Source: Pyropia haitanensis (lineage: Eukaryota > Rhodophyta > Bangiophyceae > Bangiales > Bangiaceae). Taken from it: 64,000 bases of DNA. The translations under genes were made by a program, and so were the position numbers. Every line of letters begins with the position of its first letter. Positions within the stretch are counted from its first letter, which is position 1. The notes beneath the pieces are model-generated. The model was given only the letters and a program-made list of their open reading frames with translations, was not told the DNA's origin and did no database searches. Shown here piece after piece: positions 22,860-34,571 of this stretch. Where the stretch lies: positions 5,171,756 through 5,235,755 of the forward strand of contig SDUX01000008.1 in the NCBI GenBank assembly GCA_008729055.1, given 5' to 3'.

Positions 22860-23256
22860 CAAACGTGCGGGAATGACCCGAGGAGCGTACAAACACCTCA
22901 AACGACGAATTTTCTGGTACAGCGCTCCACGCAAATTATTCCACGAGCGAAAGTTCGGTGGATTTCATTTTTGCCCGCGTATGGGGAGCGTCCAGCACGA
23001 CGTGTTTGTCTGTAACCACATCACCGGAGGTCGTGCCCGTCGTCCCGGGGCGCAACGGCACGTCGTCCCTTCCCAATCTCAAATAGCTCGTGCACATCGG
23101 CCGTGCGACGATACGTGCACGTCACGGCCGACAGAACCACGCCAGTGTACGCCGCGGCGCAAACCTCCCCAGACTGGTGTGTGCATGACGAGTGCAACTC
23201 GACTGTACTGTTCCCGATCTCTCTCACCCGTCCGTTGCCCGCCACCGACACCACTG
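22860..23256. other. Less GC-rich spacer before the repeat pair
   Basis: Composition drops towards balance and short frames are open, but nothing is recognisable. It ends with the CTG target duplication at 23254-23256. Confidence 0.35.
23254..23256. repeat. Target site duplication of copy A (CTG), left
   Basis: It is identical to 23984-23986 on the other side of the element. Confidence 0.75.
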
Positions 23257-23983
23257 CGCTGCGCGGTCAAACCCGTGACCCCGCCGTGGCGGGTGAAGGG
23301 CCTCAGAGAGGCCGTGGGGCGAGTGCTGTGTCGCACGCAGCCGCGCAGGGAGTGCAGTTTTAGCACTCCAATGATCGCGGTTTGTGCGAAACCGTGCAGT
23401 CTAGCACCCGACAGCGGTCGGACGCCTCGGACCTCACCGTGGAATTGTGAAATAATTTTGGTCATGACTTCGTTCAAGTCACCTGCTGTTGTTGGCGGGG
23501 GCGCGATCTGGAGGCCGGGGGCTATGGACAGTTGAACTGACGTCGCATCGGCCGCACTCAAATACCGCTGCGAGAGCCCCAAGTGGGGGTCCGTCCTCCC
23601 AAGTCCCGTCTCGCGGCTGTGTGCCGACGTGGGACGATCGCGGCCGGCAGTGCTAAACTTGCACTGTTTGCAAGACTCCACTGCACAAACTGCACGAAAC
23701 CGTGCAGTGTTTGCGCCTAATAGCTCCCAATGTGGAGCCGCACTGTGTCCGGTGACCACGTCTTCGACGACAAGGTCGTCGTCCACCACCTCCATCAGTA
23801 TGAGCAAAAAAAGCGCTTCGCACACTGTGCAAATTGACCTCTACGCGCGTGTGCGGCGGTGTACAAAAAAAAGGCGGTCCGTGGGGGCTCACGGGGCGAT
23901 TCGCACGACCCCGCGCGGATTCGCACTCGCTCAGCGTGGCCCAAATCTGCTCTCGTCGGGATCACGGGTTTGACCGCGCAGCG
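23257..23983. mobile_element. 727-bp non-autonomous TIR DNA transposon, copy A
   Basis: The ends are 27-bp inverted repeats beginning CGCTGCGCGGTCAAACCCGT with one mismatch. The element is flanked by a perfect 3-bp duplication CTG (23254-23256 and 23984-23986). The interior holds repeated GTGCAGT/ACTGCAC and TTAGCACT-like motifs near both ends, typical of transposase-binding subterminal repeats. A minus-strand frame is open through most of it but is probably not a gene. Copy B differs by about 10 bases in 727. Confidence 0.88.
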
Positions 23984-24190
23984 CTGGGGTGGGTGGGCGC
24001 GGCGGCGGGGAGGAGGCAGAGGGGCCACTGCCGCGGCCACCGCTGGGCGTCGTCGCCGTGCCCCGCCGCACGCCCGCGGCCCGTGCCCGTCGGCGGCGGC
24101 GGCGGCTTGGCCGCGCCGCCCGTGCCGGCTTGGCCGCCGCCGGCGGCGTCTCTCGCTCGCGGGCGCGCTCGGGGCGGCCGCTGCCCCCCG

Positions 24191-24917
24191 CGCTGCGCGG
24201 TCAAACCCGTGACCCCGCCGTGGCGGGTGAAGGGCCTCAGAGAGGCCGTGGGGCGAGTGCTGTGTCGCACGCAGCCGCGCAGGGAGTGCAGTTTTAGCAC
24301 TCCAATGATTGCGGTTTGTGCGAAACCGTGCAGTCTAGCACCCGACAGCGGTCGGACGCCTCGGACCTCACCGTGGAATTGTGAAATAATTTTGGTCATG
24401 ACTTCGTTCAAGTCACCTGCTGTTATTGGCGGGGGCGCGATCTGGAGGCCGGGGGCTGTGGACAGTTGGACTGAGGTCGCATCGGCCGCACTCAAATACC
24501 GCTGCGAGAGCCCCAAGTCGGGCTCCGTCCTCCCAAGTCCCGTCTCGCGGCTGTGTGCCGACGTGGGACGATCGCGGCCGGGAGTGCTAAACTTGCACTG
24601 TTTGCAAGACTCCACTGCACAAACTGCACGAAACCGTGCAGTGTTTGCGCCTAATAGCTCCCAATGTGGAGCCGCACTGTGTCCGGTGACCACGTCTTCG
24701 ACGACCAGGTCGTCGTCCACCACCTCCATCAGTATGAGCAAAAAAAGCGCTTCGCACACTGTGCAAATTGACCTCTACGCGCGTGTGCGGCGGTGTACAA
24801 AAAAAAGGCGGTCCGTGGGGGCTCACGGGGCGATTCGCACGACCCCGCGCGGATTCGCACTCGCTCAGAGTGGCCCAAATCTGCTCTCGTCGGGATCACG
24901 GGTTTGACCGCGCAGCG
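24191..24917. mobile_element. 727-bp non-autonomous TIR DNA transposon, copy B
   Basis: It has the same length, orientation and ends as copy A, and is flanked by a different perfect 3-bp duplication, CCG (24188-24190 and 24918-24920). Different flanks show an independent insertion rather than a segmental duplication. The copies are separated by 207 bp of Gly/Ala/Pro-type low-complexity DNA. About 98.6% identity implies recent activity of the family. Confidence 0.88.
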
Positions 24918-24920
24918 CCG

Positions 24921-27099
24921 CGGCGGGCGCCAGTGGCGGCGAGTGGCGGCGGCGGTGTGACGCCCGCTCCCAGCACGACGGGGTCCTCCTACCTTGTCGC
25001 CCTGCCGTCGGGGTAGCAAACCGCGGTCGCCGTGTACGGCACCAGCTGGGGGGGGCGCACCGCAGGGCAAGCAGAGGGGGGGGGGGGGGGGGGGGGACCC
25101 GCCCCCGCCGCCCGATACCGCGCCGCCGCTGCCGCCGCGGGTGTCACCGCCATTGGCGGCGGTGCCGTCAGGCCGTCTGCTGGGAGGGGGGGCGGCCGGC
25201 GGGGGGGGGCGGCATCGGCGGCGGCGCCCCGTGTCGGCCGCCCCACCACGGGGTGCCGGCTGGGGTCCTCCCCCCCAAAAAAACGGGGGACCGCCACCGG
25301 CGCGGCCGTCGGGTCCGCGCCGGGGACGGCCGCTGGCGGCCCACGCGGTCGGTACCGCCACGTGGACACGGACGCCGCCACCGGTCCGACGCAGCGCAAC
25401 TCCGCCGTGGCGGCCGTGCCAACGGCGGGAGGAGTGCGGCGCCACCCCCAAGTCCACGACCCCGCCCGCCGGGGGGGCCACCACCCCCACGCCCGTTGGC
25501 GCGCGCCGTGCGGGTGGCGCCGTCGGCCGCGGCCGGCCGGCCGGCCGTGCCGCCGCCGCCCGCCGCCGCGGTGCGGCGCCCGTTTTCCCACGCCCCGCAC
25601 ACCCCGCCGCCGCCGCGGCGCGGCGCGGCGGCTCGCGACGGCGGCGGCGGCGGCGGCGGCGGGCGGCGGGTCGGCGGCGGCGGCGGACCCCACCTGGCGG
25701 GGTGTGTGCCCCGCAGCCAGGTGGGGAGCCCCGCCGCCGGCGGCGGCCGCCACCGCCGCCGCCGCCGCGGGCGACCGCGGCGGCAACCGCGGCCGCCGGC
25801 GGCCGCCGTCGGCCGCCGCCGGCGGCCGCCGCGGGGGGCGTCTCCCCCCCCCCCCCCCCCCACGGGGCCACACGCGCACGCCGTGACGGCCGCCGCGGCG
25901 GCGGCCGCCGCCTCCCGCGGCGCGCGCCCCCCCCCCCCACCCCCCCCGCGCGTCGCGTCGCGTCGCCGCCGCGTCCGCCCGGCACTTGTGCATGGGCCGG
26001 CGGCACCCCCGCCGCGCCGCGGCCGCGCCGCCGCCGGCCACGCCCGCCGCCGCCGCCGCCGCCGCGCCGCGGCGCCCCGTCCGCCGCGCCGTGCCGCCGC
26101 CGCCGCCGCCGCGGCGGCGCGGCGCGGCGGGCCGTGCGACGGCCGCCGCGTGGGGCGCCCCCGCCCCGCCCCGCCCCGCCGCGGTCTCCCCCGCTCCCGA
26201 CGCCCTCCCCCGCCTCGCGCCCGCGGGTCCGCCCGCCGCGGCACGCGGCGCGGGAATGGGCCGCCCGGCGGTGCGCCCCCCCCCCCCCCCACCCCCCCCA
26301 CTCCCCTTGTCACCCTCTTCCCACCCCCACCACACGCGACACTCACGCCGCTACTCCCCACCCCCCCCCCCCCCCCACCCCTCCCTCCCCCCGCCGCGCC
26401 TCCCCCTTCCCCATGGCCACTCCATCCAAACCTCCATCCCTCCTCGCCGTCGTCCCTGGCCGCCCGCTGCCGCCCGCTGCCGCCCGCTGCCGCCCGCTGC
26501 GGCCGACTGCAACGGGGGCGGCGCGGGGGGGGACCCCTCCCGCGGGGGCACGGCGTGAGTCCCCCCCCCCCGCGGCCGCGTGGTGGCCCCCGCCGCCGCC
26601 CCCGGCGCTACCGCCTCGGCTGCTGCTGCCGCGCGTCGCTGCCCGACGCGGCGGCTCTCCCGACCCGCCGCCCCTTTCCATGGCGGCAGCGCCCCGCGCT
26701 GCGGCTCGACGCGCCCGCCGCTGCCGGGACTGGCGGTGATCGCCGCGGCCGGCGGGGCGCGCCCCGTGCACCGCCAACCTGTCGTCCGTGACGGGGTGCC
26801 CCTGGTGGCGGCCGCCGCCGCGGCGGCGGTGTGGCGGCGGCGGTGACGGCGGCGGTGACAATGGCGGCCGCCGCTGCCGCCGCCGCCGCGGCAGTCGCGG
26901 TGGCGCCTGCCGCGCCTCGGTGGGTGCCGCCGCGCATGACGGGCGTGGGCGGGCGGCCGCACCGGGGGAAGGGGGTGGAGGGGGGGGGGGAGGGGGGGGG
27001 GGGGGGGGGGACGCCCAACTCCCGTCCGCCGCCGCCGCCGCCGGGGGCACCCCCGCCACCGCGCCGCGGGTGTCCCGCCCCGCCGCGGGCGGGCGGGCG

Positions 27100-27147
<48 letters not shown>

Positions 27148-28062
27148 GGAGGGGGGAGCGGCGGGGCGGAGCGCCGGCCGGCGCCGTCAGCGGCGGGCCT
27201 CCCGCGCGGCTGAGCACCCCCCCCCCCCCCCCCCCCCGCCCCCCCGCCCCACCCGCGCCGCCCCTGCCCCGCGCCGTGTCAACCGCCCACCGCCGCCGCC
27301 GCCTCCCGCCGCCACCTCCCGCCCATGCCGTTGCGGCCCTCCCCCCCCCGCCCTGGCCTGCCGGCAACGCGGTCGCGCGGCGGCACCACCGGCGGCGCCC
27401 CCCCCCTCGGCCACGCCCCCCCCCCCCCCCCCCCCCCTCCGCCCCCCCTCACGCGGTGCGGTGGCGGTAGACAGTGGCGGCCCGCCACGGCGGCTGCCGC
27501 CGCCGCCGCGTCGCCGCCGCCGCCACCGCCACCGCCGCCACCGCCGCCGCCGCTGCCGCCGCCGCCGCCGCGTCGCCGCTGGGCCGGCCGCCCGTTCTCC
27601 CGCCCGCCGCTGCTGACGGCGTCCCCTTCCGCTGGCCGCCATCCGCTCCCCCCTCCTCGCTCCCCTCGCTGGTGACGTGCACGCACACACCCGCTCGCAC
27701 CGGTCGCCGTGGCCGCGTCGCCACGCACGCGCGCGTGCGCCGTCGCGTGCGTTTTGCTGGCGGTGCCGCCTCCTCTGCCCTCGCCTCCTCCCCCCCGCTG
27801 CGCCGCCCCCCCCCCCCCCCCCCCCCCTCACCCGCTCTTCCGCTGCCACTGCCGCTGCCGCTGCCGCTGCCGCCGCTGCCGCCACCGCCACCGCCGCTGC
27901 CGCCGCCGCCTCTTCCCCGTCGTGGCCGTGCCGGCCGCCCGTGGCGTCAGCGGCGTCCTCTGTCCGACGCGCGCCCGCGCCGCCGCCCGGCCGGCCCGGC
28001 CCGCCGCCGCCCGCCCCGTCCTCCACCGTCATCCGCGTCCCCGCGGCGCTGGTGGCGAGACC

Positions 28063-28096
<34 letters not shown>

Positions 28097-28219
28097 GGCC
28101 GCCGACGCCGACGCCCGCGCCCACCCTCCCGCGCACCCCCCCCGCCCCCCCCCCGCCCCCCGCGCCACCCGCGGCACCATCGTCGACCACGTCGGACGGT
28201 GGTCGTTGCGTCGGCGGCC
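24921..28219. other. Extreme low-complexity GC region, no assignable gene
   Basis: Open frames of 250-580 codons exist on both strands simply because stop codons are rare here. Triplet runs (for example 27100-27145, 28060-28105) and C runs over 20 bases (about 27208-27240) are frequent. On the minus strand, TAELRCVGPVAASVSTWRYR and AVPRFFGGEDPSRHPVVG near 25400-25240 look somewhat protein-like and may belong to a real gene ending about 24989. The last part, upstream of 28220, should include the trypsin-gene promoter. Confidence 0.4.
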
Positions 28220-31109
28220 ATGGCACGCCGGCGCGTCGTTGGCGCCCTCTTGGCCGCCGCCGCCGTCGGGGTCGGGGTGGTGGCGGCGGCGGCGGCGGCG
28301 GCCGCCCCCGCCGCCGCGGCCGCCATCCCCCGTGCGCCGTCGGGCGGCGGCAGCGTCCGCCCACGGCAGCCGCTCAGCCGGGATCGGCCGGTGTACGTCG
28401 GGGGGCGGCGGGAGCCACGGCCGCGGGGGCGTGTCATCAATGGGCGCGTCGTCGGGCCCCGCGAGGGCGACGCGGGTGCCCAATTGTACGTGTCGAGCAG
28501 GGAGGGTGGGAGTCAAGGGGGGGTTGGCGGCTGGTGACGCCGGCTGGGTGCCTTTGGCGCTGGGGGGGGTGGCCAGGGGAGGCGGTCGGTGCACGCTTTC
28601 GCCGCGTCGAGTTGCGGGGTGGGGTGGTGGCGGCACCAAAGTGTGGGGGGGGAGTCCAGAGTTGGTCGACCACAAACCCGCCAGACCGCCCACTGAGGGC
28701 GGTGCTGAAGGTCGGTGGACCCGCTGCTGACGCGCTCTGCTTGTTTGTCGCGCCCCTGCTGCCCGTTTGGATGTGGTCTGGAACCTGTGTGGGGGGGGGC
28801 CACCGCCCGCGGCGGCGGCGGCGGCGGCGGCGGCGGGCTCGGGGGGGGGGGGGTTGCAGCATGGCCAAGCTGTTCCTGCCCGGTGGCGACCGCTTTTACT
28901 GTGCAGGTACGGGCGCGACGCGGCTTGGGGAGGGTGGCCCGCTCGCTGGTCGGGAGAAGCGGTTGTACACAGCGGCAGGGCACACTATCCGTCACTCTTT
29001 GCCCGACGTGTCGCTTGGGACTAACGGCGGGCCTGTTGTCCTTGGCGCGTCCTCCCCCTCTGTGTGCGTCCGTTCCCGTCTTTGCTCCCCCCCCCCCCTC
29101 CCCCGCACTGCCTCCCACACACTGTTTGCTGCTTCGTTTCCATGTGCCCTCCCCCTCCCGTCCCCCCCCCCCCCCCCCCCCCCCACAGGGAGCGTGCTAT
29201 CGTACCGCACCATCCTCACCGCCGCCCACTGCTTCACGGGCGGCACCTCCATCCCGGTGAACGCGGTGGGCGACGAGGTGCGCGTCGGCGGGCGGGGCAT
29301 CATGGACGGGATCGCCAGCACGGTACGTGCCGACGACACGCGCCTGACCGACGGGCTGAGCCGCCGTCGCGGCCGCGGGGTGTGTCACGGGCTGTGACCT
29401 CACGCTCGGGGGGCTGCGCCCGCCGCCAGCTGCTGTCGCCCGTGTTGGGCTGTGACTATGGCCGGGTGGGCAGTGGTCGACGGCCTGGCGTTCAGGCCTC
29501 GCGCCTCGCGGGGGGGGCGCACCTGACGCATTCCCCCTCGCCTGCTGCTGCCTGTGATGCTCGCTACGCCTTTCTCTACCCGGCGCCCCCTTTTTCTTGT
29601 GTTCCGGTGCGTCTGTGTTCTTGATGCGTTCGATGATGGTTTGCACTCCCCCGCGCCTCCCATCGCCCGTCCTCGTCTCCCCCCCCCCACAGATTGAGAG
29701 CGTGGAGATCCACCCCACGTTTGACATCACGTCGTACATTGGCGACGTCGCCATCGTGACGATGGCGCGCTCGTTCACGCGCGAGCAGGCGGTCGCGGCG
29801 GGCGTGTACCCTGCCAAGCTCGGGACGGACGGCATGGTCGGGCCCGACACGGAGCTGTCCCTCTCGGGGTGGGGGGTGACCAACGTGGACGTGGCCGCCC
29901 AGGCCGAAGCGGCCGCCGCCGCGGCCGCGGCCCAGGACGCGGCCTCGGAGGCGGCCCCGGACGTGAACGCGTACGACACGTACCCGTACCACGTTGCGCA
30001 CGGGCACGAGGCCGTCGATGCGTACGAGCGCCAACGCATCACCACGGCGGGAACCGTGGGGGGCAGCGCCGCGCGCAGCGCTTCCGCCGGCCCTTCTGCC
30101 ACGGCACAGCGCACAGCAGCCACGCCACCTTCGCCGCCGCCGTCGCTACCGGCGCGGCCGATGCCCGTGATGCTCCGCCAGGCCGGCGTCCTCCCACAAA
30201 ACGGGACGCAGGGGGGCGGGCCGCCCACCTCCCCCGGCCGGCGGCTGGTCAGCCCCAACACGCTCCTCACCGCCAAGGTGTTTGCGCGGCCAATGGCCGA
30301 GTGCGTCACGTTTGCGCAGGACGTGATTGGCGTCAGCGAGTTTGCCACCTCCCTCTACGACGCGGACTCGGAGCTGTGCTTGTCCCTCATGGACAATGTG
30401 GGGGCGTGCTCAGGGGACAGGTACGCAACGGAAGGGGTGAGAGGGTGGGTGGGTGGGTGGGTGAGGAGGAGGAACAGCTTGGATTATGGATGGGACAGGG
30501 GCGGAGAGGCGAAGCGGAGGGGGCTAAGGGCCTCGTGTTGCGGCGGCGCTGCGCAGGGCCACTGGCATGTTCTGCCTGCCGCTGGTCGTCCGCCCCACCC
30601 CGCACCGTACTGACGCATCCCGTACGGCCTGACCGTGGCCCTCTTGCTTTTTGACTGCTGCCAACGGATGTCCACGCAGTGGCTCGCCCTTCTTCACCCA
30701 AATGAAGCACCCCGACGGCTACCACTCGTACTTTGTGCACGGCATCATGAGCGTACGTATGCCCCCCCGCCGCACCGATGACCATGCCGTGGCGAGAGAC
30801 ACCGCGAGAGACCCTCTTGTTTCTCTCGCTCACCTTGGCAAAGGGGTGCTGCTTTGGGTCGTAGCGGGCACACCACTGACACTGCATGTCCGTCGCCCAC
30901 CCGCGCTCTTGGGGAGGTTCTCTTGGACGCTCGTGCTACGGGCACTGTTCGTGGCTGGACCCCGGCTCTGTCCCTTCCTCGTGATTTCCCGCCCTGCGCA
31001 GTTCAGCTACCCCTCCCCCACAGAGGACTGTCCCCCAAGCTTCCCCGACTGGGGCACCCGCGTCTCCCACTACACCGACTGGATCACCGAGCGGGTCATC
31101 TACGAGTAG
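28220..31109 (+). CDS. Secreted trypsin-like (S1) serine protease, 6 exons, 451 aa
   Basis: Exons are 28220-28485, 28860-28906, 29189-29322, 29693-30420, 30680-30752 and 31002-31109; phases agree at every junction. The N terminus is a signal peptide (RRRVVGALLAAAAVGVGV plus an Ala run), then a propeptide and the activation site RVINGRVVG. Splicing exons 1 to 3 rebuilds AQFMAKLFLPGGDRFYCAGS and VLSYRTILTAAHCF, giving catalytic His118. Asp167 is in GDVAIV (exon 4). Ser392 is in ACSGDSGSPFF, and its AG|T codon is split by intron 4. The end, DWGTRVSHYTDWITERVIYE, is the usual C-terminal helix. Between Asp and Ser is an insertion of roughly 100 residues, Ala-rich then Tyr/His-rich and Ser/Pro-rich, that ordinary trypsins lack. 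Donors are GTACGT, GTACGG, GTACGT, GTACGC and GTACGT. It is probably active and extracellular or vacuolar; the substrate is unknown. Confidence 0.92.
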
Positions 31110-31126
31110 CGCCGCCGGCCGGGCGC

Positions 31127-31162
<36 letters not shown>

Positions 31163-33188
31163 TCCCCGGCCGTGGGTCTACTGTTTTTCGATGACCTTCT
31201 TTTGGGGGGTGGGGGGCGGGGAGGCGGGGTGCAGGGGCGAGTGGAACTGAGAGAGCTGCGGGGGGTGTCGTCAGAGGAAGAGGGGGCGGACGCGCGGGTG
31301 GCGGCGTGGCGTAGTCGGCCGCCGCCGCCTCCCCCACTGACCGACTCGCTGGTGCGCCGCGGCGGTGGGGGAGCCCGCGCGCACCGGCTCTCTGCCGACT
31401 CGCCACGCGCTCGACGCCACGGACGGGCGGGGGTGGGTGGCGGCGGGGGCGCCCCCCGTCGACGGCCAGTGCCGGAGCCAGCGACGCGCAGTGCGACGGC
31501 GCTGGGCCTGGAGGGACGGCAAAGTGGTGGGGGGAGGAGGAGAGGGGTCGTGTGGGGCGGGAGGTGGGTGGCGAGGGGGGTGGGGAGGGGGGGGGCGGGT
31601 CTGCCGCGGTTGCGCCTGGCGTAAACGCGACGGACCGTGTTCACTTGGAAGCGGACCTGGGGGCAGAGGCGGGGGGGAGGGGGTCTCCGTGTCCAACGCA
31701 TCCCTACCCTCTGCCCACTTCCCACTCTCTCGTGCCCGCGTAGCATGGCACGGCCGCGGCGCCACCGCCGTGGGCGCTGGCAAAGAAGAGAACAACAACA
31801 GCACAGGGAGCGGCCGACGCGCCGCACCCGTCTCTCCTGCCGCCGCAGTTGCCACCAACGACGGGCCGCGGCTGGCCGCCGCGCACACCCTCGACGAGCG
31901 CACAGAGCCGCGGCGTTATCGCTGGCAGGACCCGGGCGCCAGACGGCGGGCGGGCGGCTGTCGGGGGGAAAGGGGTGCCGTACGGCCTCCCAGCCAGCGT
32001 TGCCGCGCCGCGGCTGCCGCCCGCCGACCAAACGGGACGGCTCCAGGCTGGCACGCTGCCGCGGGCACCCTCGCCGCTGCCGCGGGGCGATTGGCAACGT
32101 CACGGCGTCGCTCTCTCCTGGCGCACCGCCGGCGATTGCGGCTGACTGGGCTGGCGGCGTTCATCGGCTGGCAGCGGCGCGGCGGAGCGACGGGTCTGGC
32201 CGCGGGCGCGTCGCGGCGGCTGGGCCGTGAGGGGCCCCCCGCGGGGCGTGGCGATCGCCGCGGCGCCGAGCGGAGAACGGCGCCCGAGCTGTTTCTGATG
32301 GAGACGGCACAGAGGGGACCTCAGCGCGTTCACCGTGCGCCTGTACAGTCCACGTGCGTGCCTGGTGCGGTCTTCCTTCGCGTGTATTGTTTTTGTTGGG
32401 GCGCCCCCGGCAAAGGCTGTGCACCGCGGCGGGACCGCGACCGAGGGGGTGTGCCCACTGAAAGAGCACGGAGGGGACGAAAATTTCGCTCGGCTGCGGT
32501 GAGTGTGGCGGCGGCACTGCCGGCGCGCCTGGCAGCCACCGTCGGCGCCGCCAGCGACGGCGACTGCAAGAGTGCCGCTGGCGGCGGCGAGGCGGCCACC
32601 CCGGTGCTCGCGTCGCGGGACCATGTCAGGGCGGCTGGGCGGCGAAGCAGTTGGCCTCGGGCGCCGCGTCCCGCCCCGACGGACAGGCTGTTTGTCCTCG
32701 ACGCGGCGGTGCGCGCGTCGGGCTCGGTGACCCGCGGCGCTGACGTGGCCGCCGGCGCGGGCGCCGCTGCTGTCCCGCGCTGGTCACGCCGGACCACCCG
32801 GTTATCAAAGCGGGCCTACACTTGGCAGTGTCGTCGGGGGAGGCAGTGTCGGAACTGCCTGCCGCGGGTGGGGAGATGGGGGGGGCGGGATTTGGAGGGG
32901 CGGGGAGGGGGACGCCCGCCTGCCTGCTGCGGCCGTCGACGTGCTCGGCGCGCCGGCGCGGGCCAGCGAGGCTGCAGCCAGGCCGCCAATACTGCGGCTG
33001 CCGCCGCGATCGGTAGTGGGGGGTAGCGCACCCTGGTGTGTGGCGTCGCGAGCCGGCAGCGGTGGCGGCGGCAGCGGCGGCGGCGACGGCGGCGCAGGTG
33101 GCAGCCGTGGCTGGCCCCGTTCCCCCCCCGAGGAGAACTCCCTCCCCTCCCACCCCCCATCCGCCAACCAACCGCCGGGGCGCGTGCC
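31110..33188. other. Gap without a confident gene
   Basis: Open frames on both strands compete. On the minus strand, a frame near 32797-32560 gives a plausible Ala/Arg-rich leader. On the plus strand nothing is conserved. A GGC run sits at 31130-31160 just after the protease stop. I can support no gene here. Confidence 0.35.
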
Positions 33189-33593
33189 GCCCCACCCACG
33201 CCAACGCGTGCGCCGCTCCTCGCGCACCTCGCCGCCGCCGACGGCGTGGACGTGTGGTGCGTGGCGCCCGCGGCGGCCACCCCCACCGCCACGGACGGCA
33301 GGCCGTACGCCGCGTCGGTGGGCTCGGCGGGCCTTGCGGCGGGCCGCTCCACGCTCTGGTCGCCCGCGGTGTTCGCGGCGGTGGCGGCGCCGCACGGGCC
33401 CGCCGGCCTGCCCACGCCGGTGGTGCGCGCGCGGAGGGGGGGGTTGAACGCCGCCGCGGCGGTCGTGGCGGACGCGCGCCTGGGAGCCACGCGCGGGAAG
33501 GGGGGGGGACGCGGCGGCGGCCGCAGTAGCGGCGGCCGCGGTGTGATGGACTACCCTCCAAGACAACCGGGCAGCGGCGACGGTGAAGCGTGA
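33189..33593 (+). CDS. Possible C-terminal coding segment, weakly short-chain-dehydrogenase-like
   Basis: A frame ending at the stop at 33591-33593 reads LLAHLAAADGVDVWCVAPAA, then RPYAASVGSAGLAAGRSTLW and SPAVFAAVAAPHG, and ends in a Gly/Arg-rich tail. The pattern GVDVWCVAP followed by a SP..F position resembles the C-terminal part of short-chain dehydrogenases of the ketoacyl-reductase/17-beta-HSD type, but the catalytic YxxxK and the Rossmann Gly motif are not visible upstream. It may be the last exon of a gene with unseen introns, or not a gene. Confidence 0.25.
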   Translation, partial: APPTPTRAPLLAHLAAADGVDVWCVAPAAATPTATDGRPYAASVGSAGLAAGRSTLWSPAVFAAVAAPHGPAGLPTPVVRARRGGLNAAAAVVADARLGATRGKGGGRGGGRSSGGRGVMDYPPRQPGSGDGEA

Positions 33594-33953
33594 TTGTCCA
33601 GTTGCTTCACTTAAATTAAGGCTCGCCAGCTTCAACGCTTTGATAACATCCGTACTATTTCGGAACCATAATTATGGTCTCACACCTGTGGCCGGGTCTT
33701 GGCTCTGGCGCTGACCTTCCGTGGCCACGACACGGCGGTCCTGTCCCGCACGCCCTCTTTTCTCCGCTCTTGCCCCCCACTCTCTCCACTGTCACTGCCG
33801 GCGGCACCAGCTATCGATGCGGCCCGTCGCGGGCGGCGCAGCAGCATCGCGTCACCAGCTGGCGTGGACGCCGCCCCTCCCGACGGCCACCCCCCCCGCC
33901 CTCGACCACCGGCGACCGCCTCTGGCGCGCCCCCCCCCCCGCCCCCCCCCGCT

Positions 33954-34508
33954 ATGGCGCCCTTCCGGCTGGGCATCACCACCGACGTGCAGTACGCGGC
34001 CAAGCCGCCGGTAGCACACCCGCACGCGCCCACAGCAGCGGCGGCAGCGGCGGGCACGGCCCCGCCGCTGCGTGACTATACCGCCGCGCTGCCGCGGCTG
34101 GCGGCGGCGCTGGCGGCGGTGCGGGCGGCGCGCGTGGGCGCGGTCGCCCACTTGGGGGACCTCATTGACGGCTATGATGACGATGCCGCCGCGTCTGCGG
34201 TGGACCTCGAGGCGGTGTTGGGCGTTTTTGACGGTGCCGGTGGGGGGGGGGGGGGGGGGGACGCCGGCGGCAGCGGCGGCAGCCCCATCCCGGTGCTCCA
34301 CGTGGTGGGCAACCACTGCCTGACCGCGGGGCGGCCGGCGGTGATGGGCAGCCGCGCTTTTTGGGGGGGGAAGGGGGAGGAAGGGGGGGGCGGGATCGCC
34401 GCCGCCGTCGCCGCCGCCGGCGGCTCGCTGTGCTGGGGGGGCGCCCCGCCCGCCGCGCCTGCCGCCGCCGCTGCTGCCGACCATGGTGGCGGTGACGGCG
34501 GCGGCGGC

Positions 34509-34571
<63 letters not shown>

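Noticed and set aside
23257..24917. Minus-strand frame open in both 727-bp elements as a transposon protein
   Set aside because: Of about 10 differences between copies, at least five change the amino acid, so there is no sign of protein constraint, and no nuclease motif is visible.
24989..28440. Several overlapping open frames of 250-580 codons on both strands
   Set aside because: They are open because stop codons are rare in such GC-rich low-complexity DNA; no frame shows conserved motifs.
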